DNA of 64,000 nt from positions 4,278,001 to 4,342,000 of the forward strand of contig NZ_JAPEOX010000001.1 of the NCBI RefSeq assembly GCF_026340675.1, read 5' to 3'. Source of the DNA: Streptomyces sp. NBC_01264 (GTDB lineage Bacteria; Actinomycetota; Actinomycetes; Streptomycetales; Streptomycetaceae). The notes below the pieces were generated by a model. It did not search any database. It was not told the DNA's origin and was given only the letters and a program-made list of their open reading frames with translations. Both the position numbers and the translations under genes were made by a program. Positions 40,078-49,484 of this stretch are shown piece by piece (positions within the stretch are counted from its first letter, which is position 1; each line of letters begins with the position of its first letter).

Positions 40078-41240
40078 TCAACGCGGGCGGTCACTGTCGG
40101 CCGGGCGCCTCTTGAGCAGCCGGTCCATGTGGGTGATCGCTTCGCGCTGGGTGTCCTGGACGACGTGTGTGTAGACGTCCATGGTGATGCTGATCTGGCT
40201 GTGCCCGAGGATCTCCATCACGACGCGGGGCGCCACCCCGGCGGCGGTCAGCAACGTCGCGCAGCCGTGGCGGGCGTCGTGCAGCCGGATCACCCGGAGG
40301 CCGGCGCCCTGAGCGACGCTGGTGAAGGAGCGGTAGACGTTGCGCGGCTCGACCGGGCGACCGGTGCGGGTGGTGAAGACGTGCCCGCTGTCCGCCCACT
40401 TCTCCCCCGCTTTGGCTCGCTGGCTGCTCTGCTGCATCCGGTGCCAGCGCAGCGGGCGATACACATCGCGGGGATGGGGACCGCCCGCCGGCGTCGCCCC
40501 TTGGGGTCATCGTCGTAGAGGACACCGCGGCGGCGCTGGGTCTGCTGGCGGACGTAGAGCACGCGCTTGTCGAGGTCGAGGTCCGACCAGCGGAGGCCGA
40601 CCAGCTCGCCGCGCCGGAGCCCCATGGTGATGGCGAGCACGAAGGCCGCGTAGAGCGGGTCGGTCCGGGCGGCGGCGAGGAAGTCGAGCGTCTCGTCCAG
40701 GGACCACGGACTCAGCTCCCGCGACGCCGACCGGGGAGGCTCGACGAGCGAGGCCACGTTGCGCGCGATCAGCTCTTCGCGACAGGCGGCAGTGAGCGCC
40801 GTCCGCAGGACGCGGTGCGACTCCTTGGCGGTGGCCACGGTGGTCTTCTTCTCCAGCTGGACGAGGAAGCGTCGGACCTCGGCGACGCCGAGGGATTCCA
40901 ACCGCCGGGTTCCGATCATGGGCTCCAGGTACAGGCGGACGTGCGCCTCGTACTTGTCGTACGTGCTGAGCTTGCGGCGCGGCTTGACGATGTTGTCGAG
41001 CCAGTACGGCAGCCACTCGGAGAGCTTGGCGGACTTCGTCGGCACGGGCACGCCCTGGTCGACCTTGGCGAGCAGGTCCCGTCGCTTCACGTCGCACTCG
41101 GCCCAGGTCTTGCCGTAGGCGAACTTCCGGGCCCGGGTTCCGTCGGGCTGGAGGACGTACACGGCGGCCTGGAAGCGGCCGTCCTTGCGCTGGGTGATGG
41201 TGCCCGCCCCGTTCGGGTTGCGCTTGCGCTGGGTGGCCAT
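40078..41240 (-). pseudogene. int: Tyrosine integrase of element III, frameshifted
   Basis: The reading frame from ATG 41240 codes for a pSAM2-like integrase: AP2-like N-terminus NPNGAGTITQRKDGRFQAAVYV, then AITMGLRRGELVGLRWSDLDL (catalytic Arg). It loses frame near 40455. The next frame continues PLRWHRMQQSSQRAKAGEKWADSGHVFTTRTG, then HDARHGCATLL (one catalytic motif), ILGHSQISITMDVYTHV (His and Tyr). The total length, 1163 nt, is one base short of 388 codons, so one base was lost in the GCCCGC run. It is either a true pseudogene or a sequencing error. It is a different integrase type from that of element I yet uses the same tRNA. Confidence 0.85.
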
Positions 41241-41428
41241 CAGGCAGCCTCTCCGATCTCGTGGTCGATGAACTCGCGGACTGCGTCGACGGGGATACGG
41301 CGGGCCCGGCCGATGGTGATCGAGATGAGCCGCCGGGACCGGATGAGGTCGTAGACCGTCGAGCGCCCAACCTTGAGCCGCTGCATGACCTCGGGGACGG
41401 TCAGAAGTTCAGGGGTGGCGGTGGTCAT
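41240..41428 (-). CDS. xis: Excisionase (Xis) / MerR-like DNA-binding protein
   Basis: 62 residues, TELLTVPEVMQRLKVGRSTVYDLIRSRRLISITIGRARRIPVDAVREFIDHE: the winged-helix excisionase family (HTH_17 type). It overlaps the integrase start by one base and the RepSA stop by 4 bp, giving the order rep-xis-int on one transcript, as in AICEs of the pSAM2 group. Confidence 0.9.
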   Translation of the reverse strand: MTTATPELLTVPEVMQRLKVGRSTVYDLIRSRRLISITIGRARRIPVDAVREFIDHEIGEAA

Positions 41429-42816
41429 GGTGTGGCTCCCTCCCAGTCGAGTTGGTCGCGCAGGGCTTCGCGGGCTGTCTGGCGGTTCAGCTGGATATCG
41501 CGCGCGATGGTCGCGGCGAGGACGGACTCCCCCGGGCTGTGCCCGTGGCCGGCGTACTGCCAGGAGGCGAACACGAGCACGGTGTCCGGCTCAACGTCCT
41601 CCAGGCCACGGGCTTCGCGTTCTTGGGCGGCGCGGTAGTCGGCGCGGGTCTGGCGGAGGGCGCCGAGGGTGGTGGAGTACTGCCTCGACTTGGTGGAGAA
41701 GTGGCCGCGGAAGCCGAGCATGTGCGACCAGGCGGCGAGGCGGCGGTCCGGGTACAGCGGGTCGAGGTCGAGGCAAGCCTCGATCAGGCGGGCGGTATGG
41801 TCGGGAACGTCGAGGAGGACGAGGGCCTCGCGGTTGCCGATCCGGCGGTCGAGGGTGCCTGTGTTCTCGGCGGCCTTGGTGGCGTACTTGGCGACGTACG
41901 AGGCGACCGCCTGTTCGGTGATGTCCGAGCCGTCCCCGAAGGCCTTGATCGGGCGTACGTCGAGCTGGCTTCCCCACCGGAAGGTGCGGGCGGGCTGGTC
42001 AGCAGCGGCCGGGACAGTGATTGAGGTGTACGGGTGGGCTACGGCGGCCCGGATCGAGCGGTCGAGGAGCTCCGTGGTGGCCCAGGAGGGCGGAGGGCTG
42101 AGCGGGCCTGCGGGTCCGTCGATCCGGATCACGGCGTGGAAGTGGATGGCACCGCGCTTCTGGAACTCGGCGACCTTGCCGTAGGAGATCCGGGCTTCCT
42201 CCTTCAGCTCGCCTTGGGTGAGGCCGGCGGAGGCGGCGATCTCGCGGCGCAGGCGGGTGGTGAAGCGTTGCCAGAGCTGTCCTGCGTGGTTGTTGAAGAG
42301 GATGGCGGCGGCGTAGTCGTACTTGGCCGGGTCGAGGGCGGTGCCGAGTTCGGGCGCGTCCTCCTGGTGGTGCGTGCCGCAGCGGCAAGGGCGCCCGGTG
42401 GGGCAGTTGTGGACCGGGCCGAAGGACGGGGCGGTGAGGGTGGCGAAGACGCGGGGGTGTTCGCGGACGGTGGCGGGGATGTCTCGGCGGTCGTCTCCAG
42501 CGAGGCCGGCCCGGATGAGGTGGTACGTGTCTCCGGCGTAGGTCCAGGCGCAGGCCGGGCAGCGGGAGGCGCGGCGGTTGCCGCAGGCGATACGGAGACG
42601 GGAGCCGGGCTCGTTCTCGGTGGAGTAGCGGTGAAGGATCTCGCCCGAGGTCTTGTCCTTGGCGACCGTCCAACCGGTGATGTGGATCGGGTCGGAGCAG
42701 CCGCCCGTTCGGTGGATCTGGTCTTCCCAGCGTGCGTAGCAGGGATCCCCGGCCACCTTCAGCATGTCGCCGAGGGTGGCCGGGTCCAGGCCCGCGAGGG
42801 TCGCGGCGTGGGTCAC
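41425..42816 (-). CDS. repSA: Rolling-circle replication initiator (RepSA family)
   Basis: 463 residues. Zinc-finger-like cysteines occur in CGNRRASRCPACAWTYAGD (78-97) and CPTGRPCRCGTHH. The HUH motif is AIHFHAVIRID (H225, H227), and the tyrosine motif is YVAKYATK (Y308, Y311). These match pSAM2 RepSA-type initiators, which nick the double-strand origin and make AICE replication possible. The stop overlaps xis by 4 bp and the start overlaps the next small gene by 4 bp. It defines element III as an AICE. Confidence 0.9.
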   Translation of the reverse strand: MTHAATLAGLDPATLGDMLKVAGDPCYARWEDQIHRTGGCSDPIHITGWTVAKDKTSGEILHRYSTENEPGSRLRIACGNRRASRCPACAWTYAGDTYHLIRAGLAGDDRRDIPATVREHPRVFATLTAPSFGPVHNCPTGRPCRCGTHHQEDAPELGTALDPAKYDYAAAILFNNHAGQLWQRFTTRLRREIAASAGLTQGELKEEARISYGKVAEFQKRGAIHFHAVIRIDGPAGPLSPPPSWATTELLDRSIRAAVAHPYTSITVPAAADQPARTFRWGSQLDVRPIKAFGDGSDITEQAVASYVAKYATKAAENTGTLDRRIGNREALVLLDVPDHTARLIEACLDLDPLYPDRRLAAWSHMLGFRGHFSTKSRQYSTTLGALRQTRADYRAAQEREARGLEDVEPDTVLVFASWQYAGHGHSPGESVLAATIARDIQLNRQTAREALRDQLDWEGATP

Positions 42817-42995
42817 GCGGTCACCGTCCGGTGGGGACGGCGGATGGAGCGGCGGGTCCCGGTGCCGTGGCAGGTGAAGCAGTGGGCGGTGATCGTGCGG
42901 AGGTGGCCGTTGTGGTCGCGGCCGCCGAGGGTGATGGCGACGGAGGCGTGGCCGTCGCAGTTCGGGCAGAGCTCTCCCGGGGTGTTCTGGTTCAT
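42813..42995 (-). CDS. Small zinc-ribbon protein upstream of repSA
   Basis: 60 residues from ATG 42995. Two CxxC pairs (CPNCDGHA and CFTCHGTGTRR) indicate a zinc ribbon of the DnaJ-like type. It overlaps repSA by 4 bp. Similar small proteins sit here in other AICEs, often annotated as mobile-element transfer proteins, but the function is unknown. Confidence 0.72.
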   Translation of the reverse strand: MNQNTPGELCPNCDGHASVAITLGGRDHNGHLRTITAHCFTCHGTGTRRSIRRPHRTVTA

Positions 42996-43084
42996 GATGG
43001 TGGTTCCGTCCGGTTTGTTGGATCGGGCAGGAATGCGGCGCCGGGACGGCGGAGACTTGGCGGTTGAGGCCGTCCCGGGGCCGG

Positions 43085-43369
43085 TCAACGGCTCTTGAAC
43101 TCCTGGCGCAGGGCGCGGACGAGGAAGAGCATGACGACGGCGCTGATGGACAGGGCGACGGCGGTGACCGCGACGGCCAGGAGCAGCGAGACGGCGACGG
43201 AGGCCAGCGCGAGGACTCCGGAGACTCCGCCGGCGGCGAGGGCGAGGGCGGTTCCGGGCGAGCTCTGGACCAGGCCGCCGAAGGCGCTCGGGGACTTCAC
43301 GGGGACGGGCGCCGAGCCGAGCTCCGAGTACTCGACGGGCACGGGGGTCGGGCGCATGCCCGCGTGCAT
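43085..43369 (-). CDS. SpdB-like membrane protein, possibly truncated by IS insertion
   Basis: 94 residues from ATG 43369; ATG 43357 is an alternative. A proline-rich start (MRPTPVPVEYSELGSAPVPVKSPSAF) precedes two membrane segments (LALAAGGVSGVLALASVAVSLLLAVAVTAVALSISAVVMLFLV). In AICEs SpdB supports spread of the element within the recipient mycelium. The frame continues upstream to about 43408, where the IS256-like element begins, so the original N-terminus may have been lost. Confidence 0.6.
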   Translation of the reverse strand: MHAGMRPTPVPVEYSELGSAPVPVKSPSAFGGLVQSSPGTALALAAGGVSGVLALASVAVSLLLAVAVTAVALSISAVVMLFLVRALRQEFKSR

Positions 43370-43408
43370 CGGCTGCTGGTGAATGCTCCCTAAAACTGGG
43401 CAGGCCAC

Positions 43409-44705
43409 CGTGCAAATGTCCTTGTTGAACGGGCAGTTCAACCCAAGGAGTGCACGGTGGCCTTGTCCCCAGCAAGACCTACTTCGCCTGCTCGAGTCAC
43501 TACGTTCGGCGGACGGTCTTGAACTCGTCCGCGATGTCGCCGAGCGTCTGCTGCAGGAACTGATCGAGGCCGAGGCCAGCGCGAGGATCGGCGCCGAGTG
43601 GGGTGAACACGCCGAGGCCCGCACCGCCTATCGCAACGGACACCGTGACAAGACCCTCACCACGCAGGCCGGTGACCTGGAACTCGCGATCCCCAAACTT
43701 CGGACCGGCAGCTTCTTTCCCAGCCTGCTCGAGCGCCGGCGCCGAATCGACCAGGCCCTCTACGCGGTGATCATGGAGGCGTACGTCCACGGCGTGTCCA
43801 CCCGCTCCGTCGACGACCTGGTCAAAGCCCTCGGCTCGGACACCGGTATATCGAAGAGCGAGGTCTCCCGGATCTGCGCCGGCCTCGACGAACAACTCGA
43901 GGTCTTCCGCACCCGACCGCTGGACCACATCCGGTTCCCCTACCTGTTCCTCGACGCAACTTACGTCAAAGCACGCGTCGAGCACCGGATCGTCTCCCAG
44001 GCCATCGTCATTGCCACCGGCGTCACCGAAGACGGCGGCCGCGAGGTCGTCGGCGTGATGGTCGGTGACAGCGAGACCGAGGCCTTCTGGTCCCAGTTCC
44101 TGCGTCACCTGCGCGAACGTGGCCTGTCCGGCGTCCGCCTCGTAATCTCCGACAGCCACAGCGGCCTGGTCAAGGCCATCCGGAAGGTCATGATCGGCGC
44201 TGCCTGGCAACGCTGCCGCGTCCACTTCGTCCGCAACGTCTTCTCCGTGATCCCGAAAGGCTCCGCGGAGATGGCCGCCGCGACCATCCGCACCCTGTTC
44301 GCCCAGCCCACCGCCGAAGCCGTCCGATCCCACCTCGACACCGTCGCCGACATGCTCGGCAGCCAGTTCCCCAAGGTCAAAGCCATGCTCCTCGAAGCGA
44401 AGGAGGACCTGACCGCTTTCGCGGACTTCCCGCACCAGCACTGGAAGAAGATCCTGTCGACCAACCCGCTCGAGCGTCTGAACCGGGAGATCAAGCGACG
44501 CTCCGACGTCGTCCAGGTCTTCCCGAATACCGCCGCCGTCAGCCGCCTGGCGACCGCCGTCCTCACCGAGCTCCACGACGAATGGATCGCCTTCCCCCGC
44601 CGCTACCTCTCCATCGAAAGCATGGACAGCCTCTATCCAGACACCGCAACCCGCCTGCCCGACACCACCGAAAGATCGGTTACACCACTACAAGGGACAT
44701 GACCC
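43409..44705 (+). mobile_element. IS256-family insertion sequence (approximate ends)
   Basis: About 1.3 kb around a mutator-type transposase. Left-end AATGTCCTTGTT (43415) and right-end ACAAGGGACATGACC (44691) are imperfect inverted repeats, but exact termini and target duplications are not clear. It sits after spdB, where AICEs usually have the FtsK-like traB. Confidence 0.6.
43457..44702 (+). pseudogene. IS256-family transposase with a frameshift at the start
   Basis: GTG 43457 has AAGGAG 6 bases upstream and gives the expected VALS opening, but is out of frame with the body: one extra C in the CCCC run at 43467-43470 shifts it. Past that the frame is open: QQDLLRLLESLRSADGLELV, GNGHRD-like NGHRDKTLTTQAGDLELAIPKLR, FLDATYVKARVE (catalytic D), VGVMVGDSETEAFW, LVISDSHSGL (second D), HWKKILSTNPLERLNREIKRR (E). 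The core is intact for DDE transposition. Either the extra C is a sequencing error or the IS is dead. An in-frame ATG at 43383 lies outside the IS. Confidence 0.8.
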
Positions 44706-44907
44706 AGCGGGGGAACCTCAGTCTGCGAAGGAGACTGTTCAGCTGATCGAAGACACCGAAGTCAGTAACGGATGCTTGGTCGGCGGGTTGGAGCAGATCC
44801 CGATCGGGCAGAACGACGCCCTTCGCGTTGCGCGATCGCTCATGCGCGGAGGCTACGACAGTCATAGCCTGCAGGCTCGCGCCCACCGATACCCGCAGGG
44901 AAACACC

Positions 44908-46416
44908 ATGGACATCTTCGTCGTCGCACACTCCCCATCACGCGAATACGACCAGACCTTCGTGCCCCAGGGCATGCCCGTCACTCCCTTTGCCGACTTC
45001 GACCTGAAGATGGACCAGGCGGCGTCACTCATGTCGATGACCCTACTCACAGCGGTCGGGGGCGTCAGCGCCAAGGTGGCGCAGGAGGACGAGCTGGAGA
45101 ACAGGAAGCTGACGGCCCTGTCGGCGGCGGAGTTCGATCGGGTCAAGCGGGCCGTGGACGAGCGGGGCGCAAGGGCATTCACACCGGGGCAGGACGGCCT
45201 GCAGAACCCGATCATGCTGTGTGACGCGCCTCCGGGCTCCGGCCTGTGCTCGGCCGCGACGGGGGTCCACAAGTGCTACGGCCTCCTGCGCCAGCTGCAT
45301 GACTACTACCGGAACGGCACCGGGAAGGTCTACCTCGTCTACTGCCGCGGCACCAGCAAGGCGTCGGGGGTCGACTCCAAGCTGGCCGCCCAGGTGTCGG
45401 GCGGAGACGACCACATCTTCCAGGCCTTCACCGACCAGGCCCAGCACCTCTTCACCCTGGCCCGTGACCGTGACAAGACGGCCTTCTTCGCAGAGTTCGA
45501 TCCCCGTTCCCAGCGCACCAAGGACCTGCTGCGCTCGTGGAAGCCCGACATCGCCGGGATGGCCATCACGGCACGGAAGGCCGAGCAAGTGTTCGTGGCG
45601 GCGAACGGCGACCTTCAGAACCCCTACGACCTGAGCGAGAAGGGCGAGGAGGCCGGAGCCGCCCTTCTGCGCCACTACCTGGCGAACGAGCCGTTCCGGA
45701 CCCTGGTGACCCAGGTGGCCGACGAGGAAAGGCCACTGGGGTCCTTCAAGTCGTCCGCGGCGGATGTGGTCATGAAGAGCTGGGGCTGGCACAAGGTGGA
45801 AAGGGAGGAGCGCATCGCACTGCTCGGATACGAGCCGAGGTTCAAGACGTGGTACAGGGAGGGGGAGCAAGAGAAGAAGGCGCAGCTCAAGGAGATCAAG
45901 AAGGCGGAGCTCCGGCGGCAGGACGGCGGGTCAAGCTCCAGCAGCTTTGACGGCTCGGACTACGACTCGTCGTACGAGTCGGCCCCGCCTTCACCGCGCG
46001 CCCAGCGCCCCGCCTACCACGCGCGGATGGACGGCACGGAGCGCTGGCAGGTCATCGTCCAGCACTTCCAGCAGAACTGGCTCGCCCCCGACCTCATGGA
46101 CCCGGTCGACACGCACAACCGTGACCTCCTGGCCCTCGGTGGTGGTTTGCTCGACTTCGCCTACTTCCAGGGGCGGCTCCTGCTGGGCTTCACCTTCGTC
46201 GGCGGAAAGCCGCTGAAAGGCGACCAGGTCCACAACCCCGGCTACATCGTCATGGACACGTCCGAGTTTATGGGCTATTACCAGGACTGCTGCTACTTCG
46301 GGAAGCTGTCCAAGGCCGGCGACGGGGTCTTCACCATCGTGGAGCCGCACGGCAGCGATCCAGGCATCGAGGCGATCGCCTCGGCGTTCAAGCGGCTGGA
46401 CGTGGACATTACCTGA
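44908..46416 (+). CDS. Large protein of unknown function between insertion sequences
   Basis: 502 residues from ATG 44908 (CAGGGA 7 bases upstream); the frame is open to 44776. No family recognised. Seen: MDIFVVAHSPSREYDQTFVPQGMPV at the start; a cysteine/glycine cluster NPIMLCDAPPGSGLCSAATGVHKCYG near 105; GTGKVYLVYCRGTSKASG near 145; a basic helical stretch EGEQEKKAQLKEIKKAELRRQDGG (about 310-335); a Ser/Asp-rich linker; and a C-terminal globular part ending IEAIASAFKRLDVDIT. No membrane helix. As orphan cargo in the decayed element III it may be a toxin or effector, without evidence. Confidence 0.6.
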   Translation: MDIFVVAHSPSREYDQTFVPQGMPVTPFADFDLKMDQAASLMSMTLLTAVGGVSAKVAQEDELENRKLTALSAAEFDRVKRAVDERGARAFTPGQDGLQNPIMLCDAPPGSGLCSAATGVHKCYGLLRQLHDYYRNGTGKVYLVYCRGTSKASGVDSKLAAQVSGGDDHIFQAFTDQAQHLFTLARDRDKTAFFAEFDPRSQRTKDLLRSWKPDIAGMAITARKAEQVFVAANGDLQNPYDLSEKGEEAGAALLRHYLANEPFRTLVTQVADEERPLGSFKSSAADVVMKSWGWHKVEREERIALLGYEPRFKTWYREGEQEKKAQLKEIKKAELRRQDGGSSSSSFDGSDYDSSYESAPPSPRAQRPAYHARMDGTERWQVIVQHFQQNWLAPDLMDPVDTHNRDLLALGGGLLDFAYFQGRLLLGFTFVGGKPLKGDQVHNPGYIVMDTSEFMGYYQDCCYFGKLSKAGDGVFTIVEPHGSDPGIEAIASAFKRLDVDIT

Positions 46417-46449
46417 GCCTCGATCCGGGTGCTGATGCCCCTGTGGATG

Positions 46450-46984
46450 TCAAGGTTTGGGTGGAGCGGGTGTCGCGGGGCTGGTTGCCGTCGTGGTGGG
46501 GGTGAGGAGTCGGTAGATTTCTCGTGCGACGCAGCGTTTGAGGCATCGGATGATCTCCCGCTTGGTCTTGCCTTCTGCTGTGCGTCGTTGCAGGTAGTGC
46601 TGGGTGCGTGGGTCCCAGCGGAGGCGGGTGAGCACGGCGCGGTAGAGGGCGGCGTTGGCCTGGCGGTCGCCGCCGCGGTTGAGCCGGCGCCGTTGGGTCT
46701 TGCCGGAGAACTGTTCGACGGGGGCTGAACACGCACAGGGCGGCGAAGGCGGCCTCGCTGGTGAGACGCTCGGGGTTGTCGCCGGCCGCGATCAGCGGGG
46801 CGGCGGCGCTGTCCGGGCCGATGCCCTGCACCTCCAGCAGGCCGGGACTGCTGGCGTTCACGGCCCGAGCTATCCGCTTGACCAGGTCGTCGATCTCCTC
46901 GGTCAGATGCTGGATGCGGCGGGCCTTCCACTGGGCATGGGTGAGTTGCCTACGCGTCACCACCACAGTCTTACCGGGTTCCAC
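46450..46984 (-). pseudogene. IS110-family transposase C-terminal remnant, frameshifted
   Basis: Minus-strand frame 1 reads GLLEVQGIGPDSAAAPLIAAG and AAFAALCVFSP (the transposase_20 domain). It shifts near 46720 and continues as RRLNRGGDRQANAALYRAVLTRLRWDPRTQHYLQRR and KREIIRCLKRCVAREIYRLL. The DEDD N-terminal half is missing. The IS5 element at 47037 has inserted beside it. Confidence 0.82.
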
Positions 46985-47036
46985 CCTGCGAAGAGGGCGG
47001 AACCCGGCGACTCATCACGACATCACACAGGCCCTA

Positions 47037-47901
47037 GACCGTGTCCTATGTGGTGAGGCGTCGTTGAGCTTTGCATGGGGCGGGGTACTTGGAGTTGGAT
47101 TGTTCCGGACGGGCTGTGGGATATCGCGGAGCCGCTGATCCCGCCCTCGAAGGTGCGGGCGCAGGGTGGCGGAACTGCGGATACGCCTGATGAGACGCTG
47201 TTCGCAGCGATCATCTACGTGCTGGTCAGCGGATGCGCTTGGCGGTCGCTGCCGCCGTGCTTCGGGATATCGAAGTCGACCGCCCACCGCAGGTTCCTGA
47301 TCTGGTCGAGAGCCGGAGTCTGGGGCCGGCTACACGAGGAGATCCTGCACCGCCTCGACGACGCCGGCCTCCTCGACCTCTCCCGCGCCGTCCTGGACTC
47401 CGCCCACGTCCGCGCTAAAGAGGGGGCGAACTCACAGGTCCGAGCCCCGTGGACCGGGGCAAGCCGGGCTCCAAGATGCACGTCCTGTCGGATGCGAACG
47501 GACTGCCCCTCCTCGTCGGCATCAGCGCCGCCAACACCCACGACAGCCTCGCGCTCAAGCCCATGATCACGGGCCACCAAACGAGACACGACCCCCACCG
47601 TGGCCGCTACTTCAAGCCCCGGCGCCTCCACGCCGACAAGGCCTACGACATTCCCCACCTGCGAAAATGGTTACGCGGGAAACGGATCGGGGTCCGTATC
47701 GCACGCAAGGGCGTCGAGTCATCGGAACGACTCGGCCGGCGCCGGTGGGTGATCGAGCGGACCATGTCGTGGCTGACCGGCTACCGCCGCCTCAACCACC
47801 GCTACGAACGCCACCCCCGCAACTACCTGGCCTTTCTGGGCCTCGCCGCAGCCATCTGCTGCTACAAACGGCTCGTCCGCCTCACCACATAGGACACGGC
47901 C
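47037..47901 (+). mobile_element. IS5-family (IS427-type) insertion sequence
   Basis: 865 bp with good terminal inverted repeats: GACCGTGTCCTATGTGGTGA at 47037 and its near-perfect complement ending at 47901. TA flanks both ends (47035-47036 and 47902-47903), the target typical of this group. It is the only IS here with intact ends and both reading frames. Confidence 0.85.
47075..47892 (+). CDS. IS5/IS427 transposase made by ribosomal frameshift
   Basis: The first frame starts MGRGTWSWIVPDGLWDIAEPLIPP and runs through ISKSTAHRRFLIWSRAGVW and VLDSAHVRAKEG. The second frame picks up as PVDRGKPGSKMHVLSDANGLPLLVGISAANTHDS, then HADKAYDIPHLRKWL and RRRWVIERTMSWLTGYRRL (DDE residues). The change is -1 near 47415-47428 at AAAGAGGGGG, a plausible slippery run. 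Programmed frameshifting is known in this subgroup, so the pair is counted as one functional gene rather than a pseudogene. Confidence 0.8.
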
Positions 47902-47929
47902 TAAGCCCCCAGCGACTTCTGGGGGCTAG

Positions 47930-48287
47930 CTACTGCTGGGACGCGGTGCTATCCGCTGTCGCCGGCGAACGAGGGACAGCGCCGATTCCTCCCGCGGTGG
48001 GGGCCCATGTCGGTAGGCGGTGACCGCGGCTGGTTGCTACGCGGACTGCGTCTCGCAGCGCTCCGGTCAGGTCTGTTGCCAGGAGGCGGAGCTCGTCCGG
48101 GTCGGTCCCCTCTTCGGCAAGGACTTCGAGGGCATGGTCCAGGAGCTCCGCGCCGAGGCTGAGTTGGACCTCTTCGGTGTTGTCGGCCAGGCGGGACAGG
48201 TAGCCGGCGTTGTCGTCGGCGCTCAGGAAGCAGGGCTTGCCGTCCGGGCCTATCCACGGCAGGTCGCAGTTCGTTGTGGGGTGTCAT
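47930..48287 (-). pseudogene. Small hypothetical protein gene downstream of GntR, frameshifted near its start
   Basis: The coding-like frame reads CDLPWIGPDGKPCFLSADDN, YLSRLADNTEEVQLSLGAEL and LLATDLTGALRDAVRVATSRGHRLPTW and ends at TAG 47930-47932. Its natural start would be the ATG at 48287, coupled by ATGA to the GntR stop. One extra C in a CCCC run close to the ATG breaks the frame: 358 nt, one more than 119 codons. From memory, this protein follows GntR regulators in other AICEs, so it is probably a real gene with an indel or sequencing error. Confidence 0.7.
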
Positions 48288-49012
48288 GCTTCCGCCCTCC
48301 TGGCTTCGGTCGTGTGGTGGGTGGTGAAGACTGCGTCGGCTCGGTCTCCGGGGAGGACCAGCAGCGTCGCCTCGACCACGCGGCCGGTGGTGTCCGTCGC
48401 CACGCGCGTGATCGACAGGACTGCCGAGGTCACGCTGATGCGAAGGGTCGTCGCTTCGTCTGGGGTGGGGAGACGTGTGCCGACCTTTTCCCGGACCGCT
48501 GCCAACGGTGGGCGCCGCTCTGCCAGGCGTGCGGCTAACAGCCCTCTGTGGATGTCTGACGGCGCCAGGTCTCGGGGCACGTAGATGCGGGCCAGGCTGT
48601 GCGGGGTCCTTCCCTCTTGGGTGAAGCAGAGGAACTCCGTCAGGGGACTGCGGGGCGAGACCTTCAGGAGGGCGGTCAGATGGCCGTGCGCCCGGAGGTT
48701 GGTGGCGCGGACCGTGGCGTGGAGGGCTTCCTCGGGCTGGGTCGGTGCGCTGGGCGCATAGCCACCTCCGACGTACGTGATTCTGCGGAAGGGGTGGCGG
48801 ACGAAGTTGCCGCTGCCGTGGACCTTTTCGATGAGGCCTTCGCTCTGGAGGAGCGCCAGGGCGCTCCGCAGCGTGGGCGTGCTGACCGTGTAGCGGGCGG
48901 CGAGTTGGGCCTCTGAGGGGAGGCGTTCGTCGGCCTTTAGGCGGCCCGTCGAGATTTGGTTGCGGAGGTCTTCGGCGATGGCGTGACGGCGGGAGGGGGA
49001 AGGGTGGGTCAC
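48284..49012 (-). CDS. GntR family transcriptional regulator with UTRA domain
   Basis: 242 residues from GTG 49012, overlapping the upstream gene by 4 bp. The winged HTH is RRHAIAEDLRNQISTGRLKADERLPSEAQLAARYTVSTPTLRSALALLQSEGLIEKVHGSGNFV. The UTRA-like sensor domain follows (LTEFLCFTQEGRTPHSLARIYVPRDLAP to AVLSITRVATDTTGRVVEATLLVLPGDRADAVF). One of two GntR proteins in element III; this one lies within a four-gene minus operon. Confidence 0.87.
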   Translation of the reverse strand: MTHPSPSRRHAIAEDLRNQISTGRLKADERLPSEAQLAARYTVSTPTLRSALALLQSEGLIEKVHGSGNFVRHPFRRITYVGGGYAPSAPTQPEEALHATVRATNLRAHGHLTALLKVSPRSPLTEFLCFTQEGRTPHSLARIYVPRDLAPSDIHRGLLAARLAERRPPLAAVREKVGTRLPTPDEATTLRISVTSAVLSITRVATDTTGRVVEATLLVLPGDRADAVFTTHHTTEARRAEA

Positions 49013-49233
49013 CAGTTCCTCCGCATCCGTAGGGCGACGAGGCGAGTGCGGGCGTGCATGGTCAGCAGTTCGCCCGACTCGAAGCAGAGCCGCTTTGCGT
49101 TGGCGGGGAGTTGGATCAGGTCGATGACGCGGCATGGCTGGCCGCCTACCTGGATTACGTCGCCGCGCTGGACCGTGGTCGAGGTGATCTCGACGTTCGT
49201 GGCGAGGGCGCCGCTTGGGGTCCATCCGGTCAC
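49009..49233 (-). CDS. Small beta-rich protein of unknown function
   Basis: 74 residues from GTG 49233. TNVEITSTTVQRGDVIQVGGQPCRVIDLIQLPANAKRLCFESGELLTMHARTRLVALR resembles a small SH3-like/Hint-like beta fold; no family assigned. Start and stop overlap the neighbours by 4 bp each (49230-49233 and 49009-49012), so the three genes are translationally coupled. Common companion of AICE regulatory operons in streptomycetes, from memory. Confidence 0.7.
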   Translation of the reverse strand: MTGWTPSGALATNVEITSTTVQRGDVIQVGGQPCRVIDLIQLPANAKRLCFESGELLTMHARTRLVALRMRRNW

Positions 49234-49472
49234 TGGGTCACCTGCCGCGGGTGGGAGTGGTCGTCTGGGGTGTGGCAGGCGCAGGCGCAGGCCTCGTAGA
49301 TCACGGGTACGCCGACCGGTGCCGTAGCCGGGCACGACTGCGCGCACTCGTGGTGTGTGCCGATCGCGCACGAGGTCGAGCGGTAGGGGGTGGTGGCCGG
49401 GCCGGGTGGTGGGGCCGGCCTCAGGGAACGGCCGCTGGTGTGGGCGGGAGTGGGGACCATACGGTTCGACAT
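49230..49472 (-). CDS. Small Cys/His-rich protein
   Basis: 80 residues. The C-terminal half has SCAIGTHHECAQSCPATAPVG and YEACACACHTPDDH, enough Cys/His for one zinc site. N-terminus is proline-rich. Overlaps the next gene by 4 bp. No known domain. Confidence 0.65.
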   Translation of the reverse strand: MSNRMVPTPAHTSGRSLRPAPPPGPATTPYRSTSCAIGTHHECAQSCPATAPVGVPVIYEACACACHTPDDHSHPRQVTQ

Positions 49473-49484
49473 GCTGATCAGCTC

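Noticed and set aside
47075..47892. IS5 transposase as a pseudogene
   Set aside because: The -1 shift at AAAGAGGGGG matches the programmed frameshift style of this IS group, and the terminal repeats are intact.
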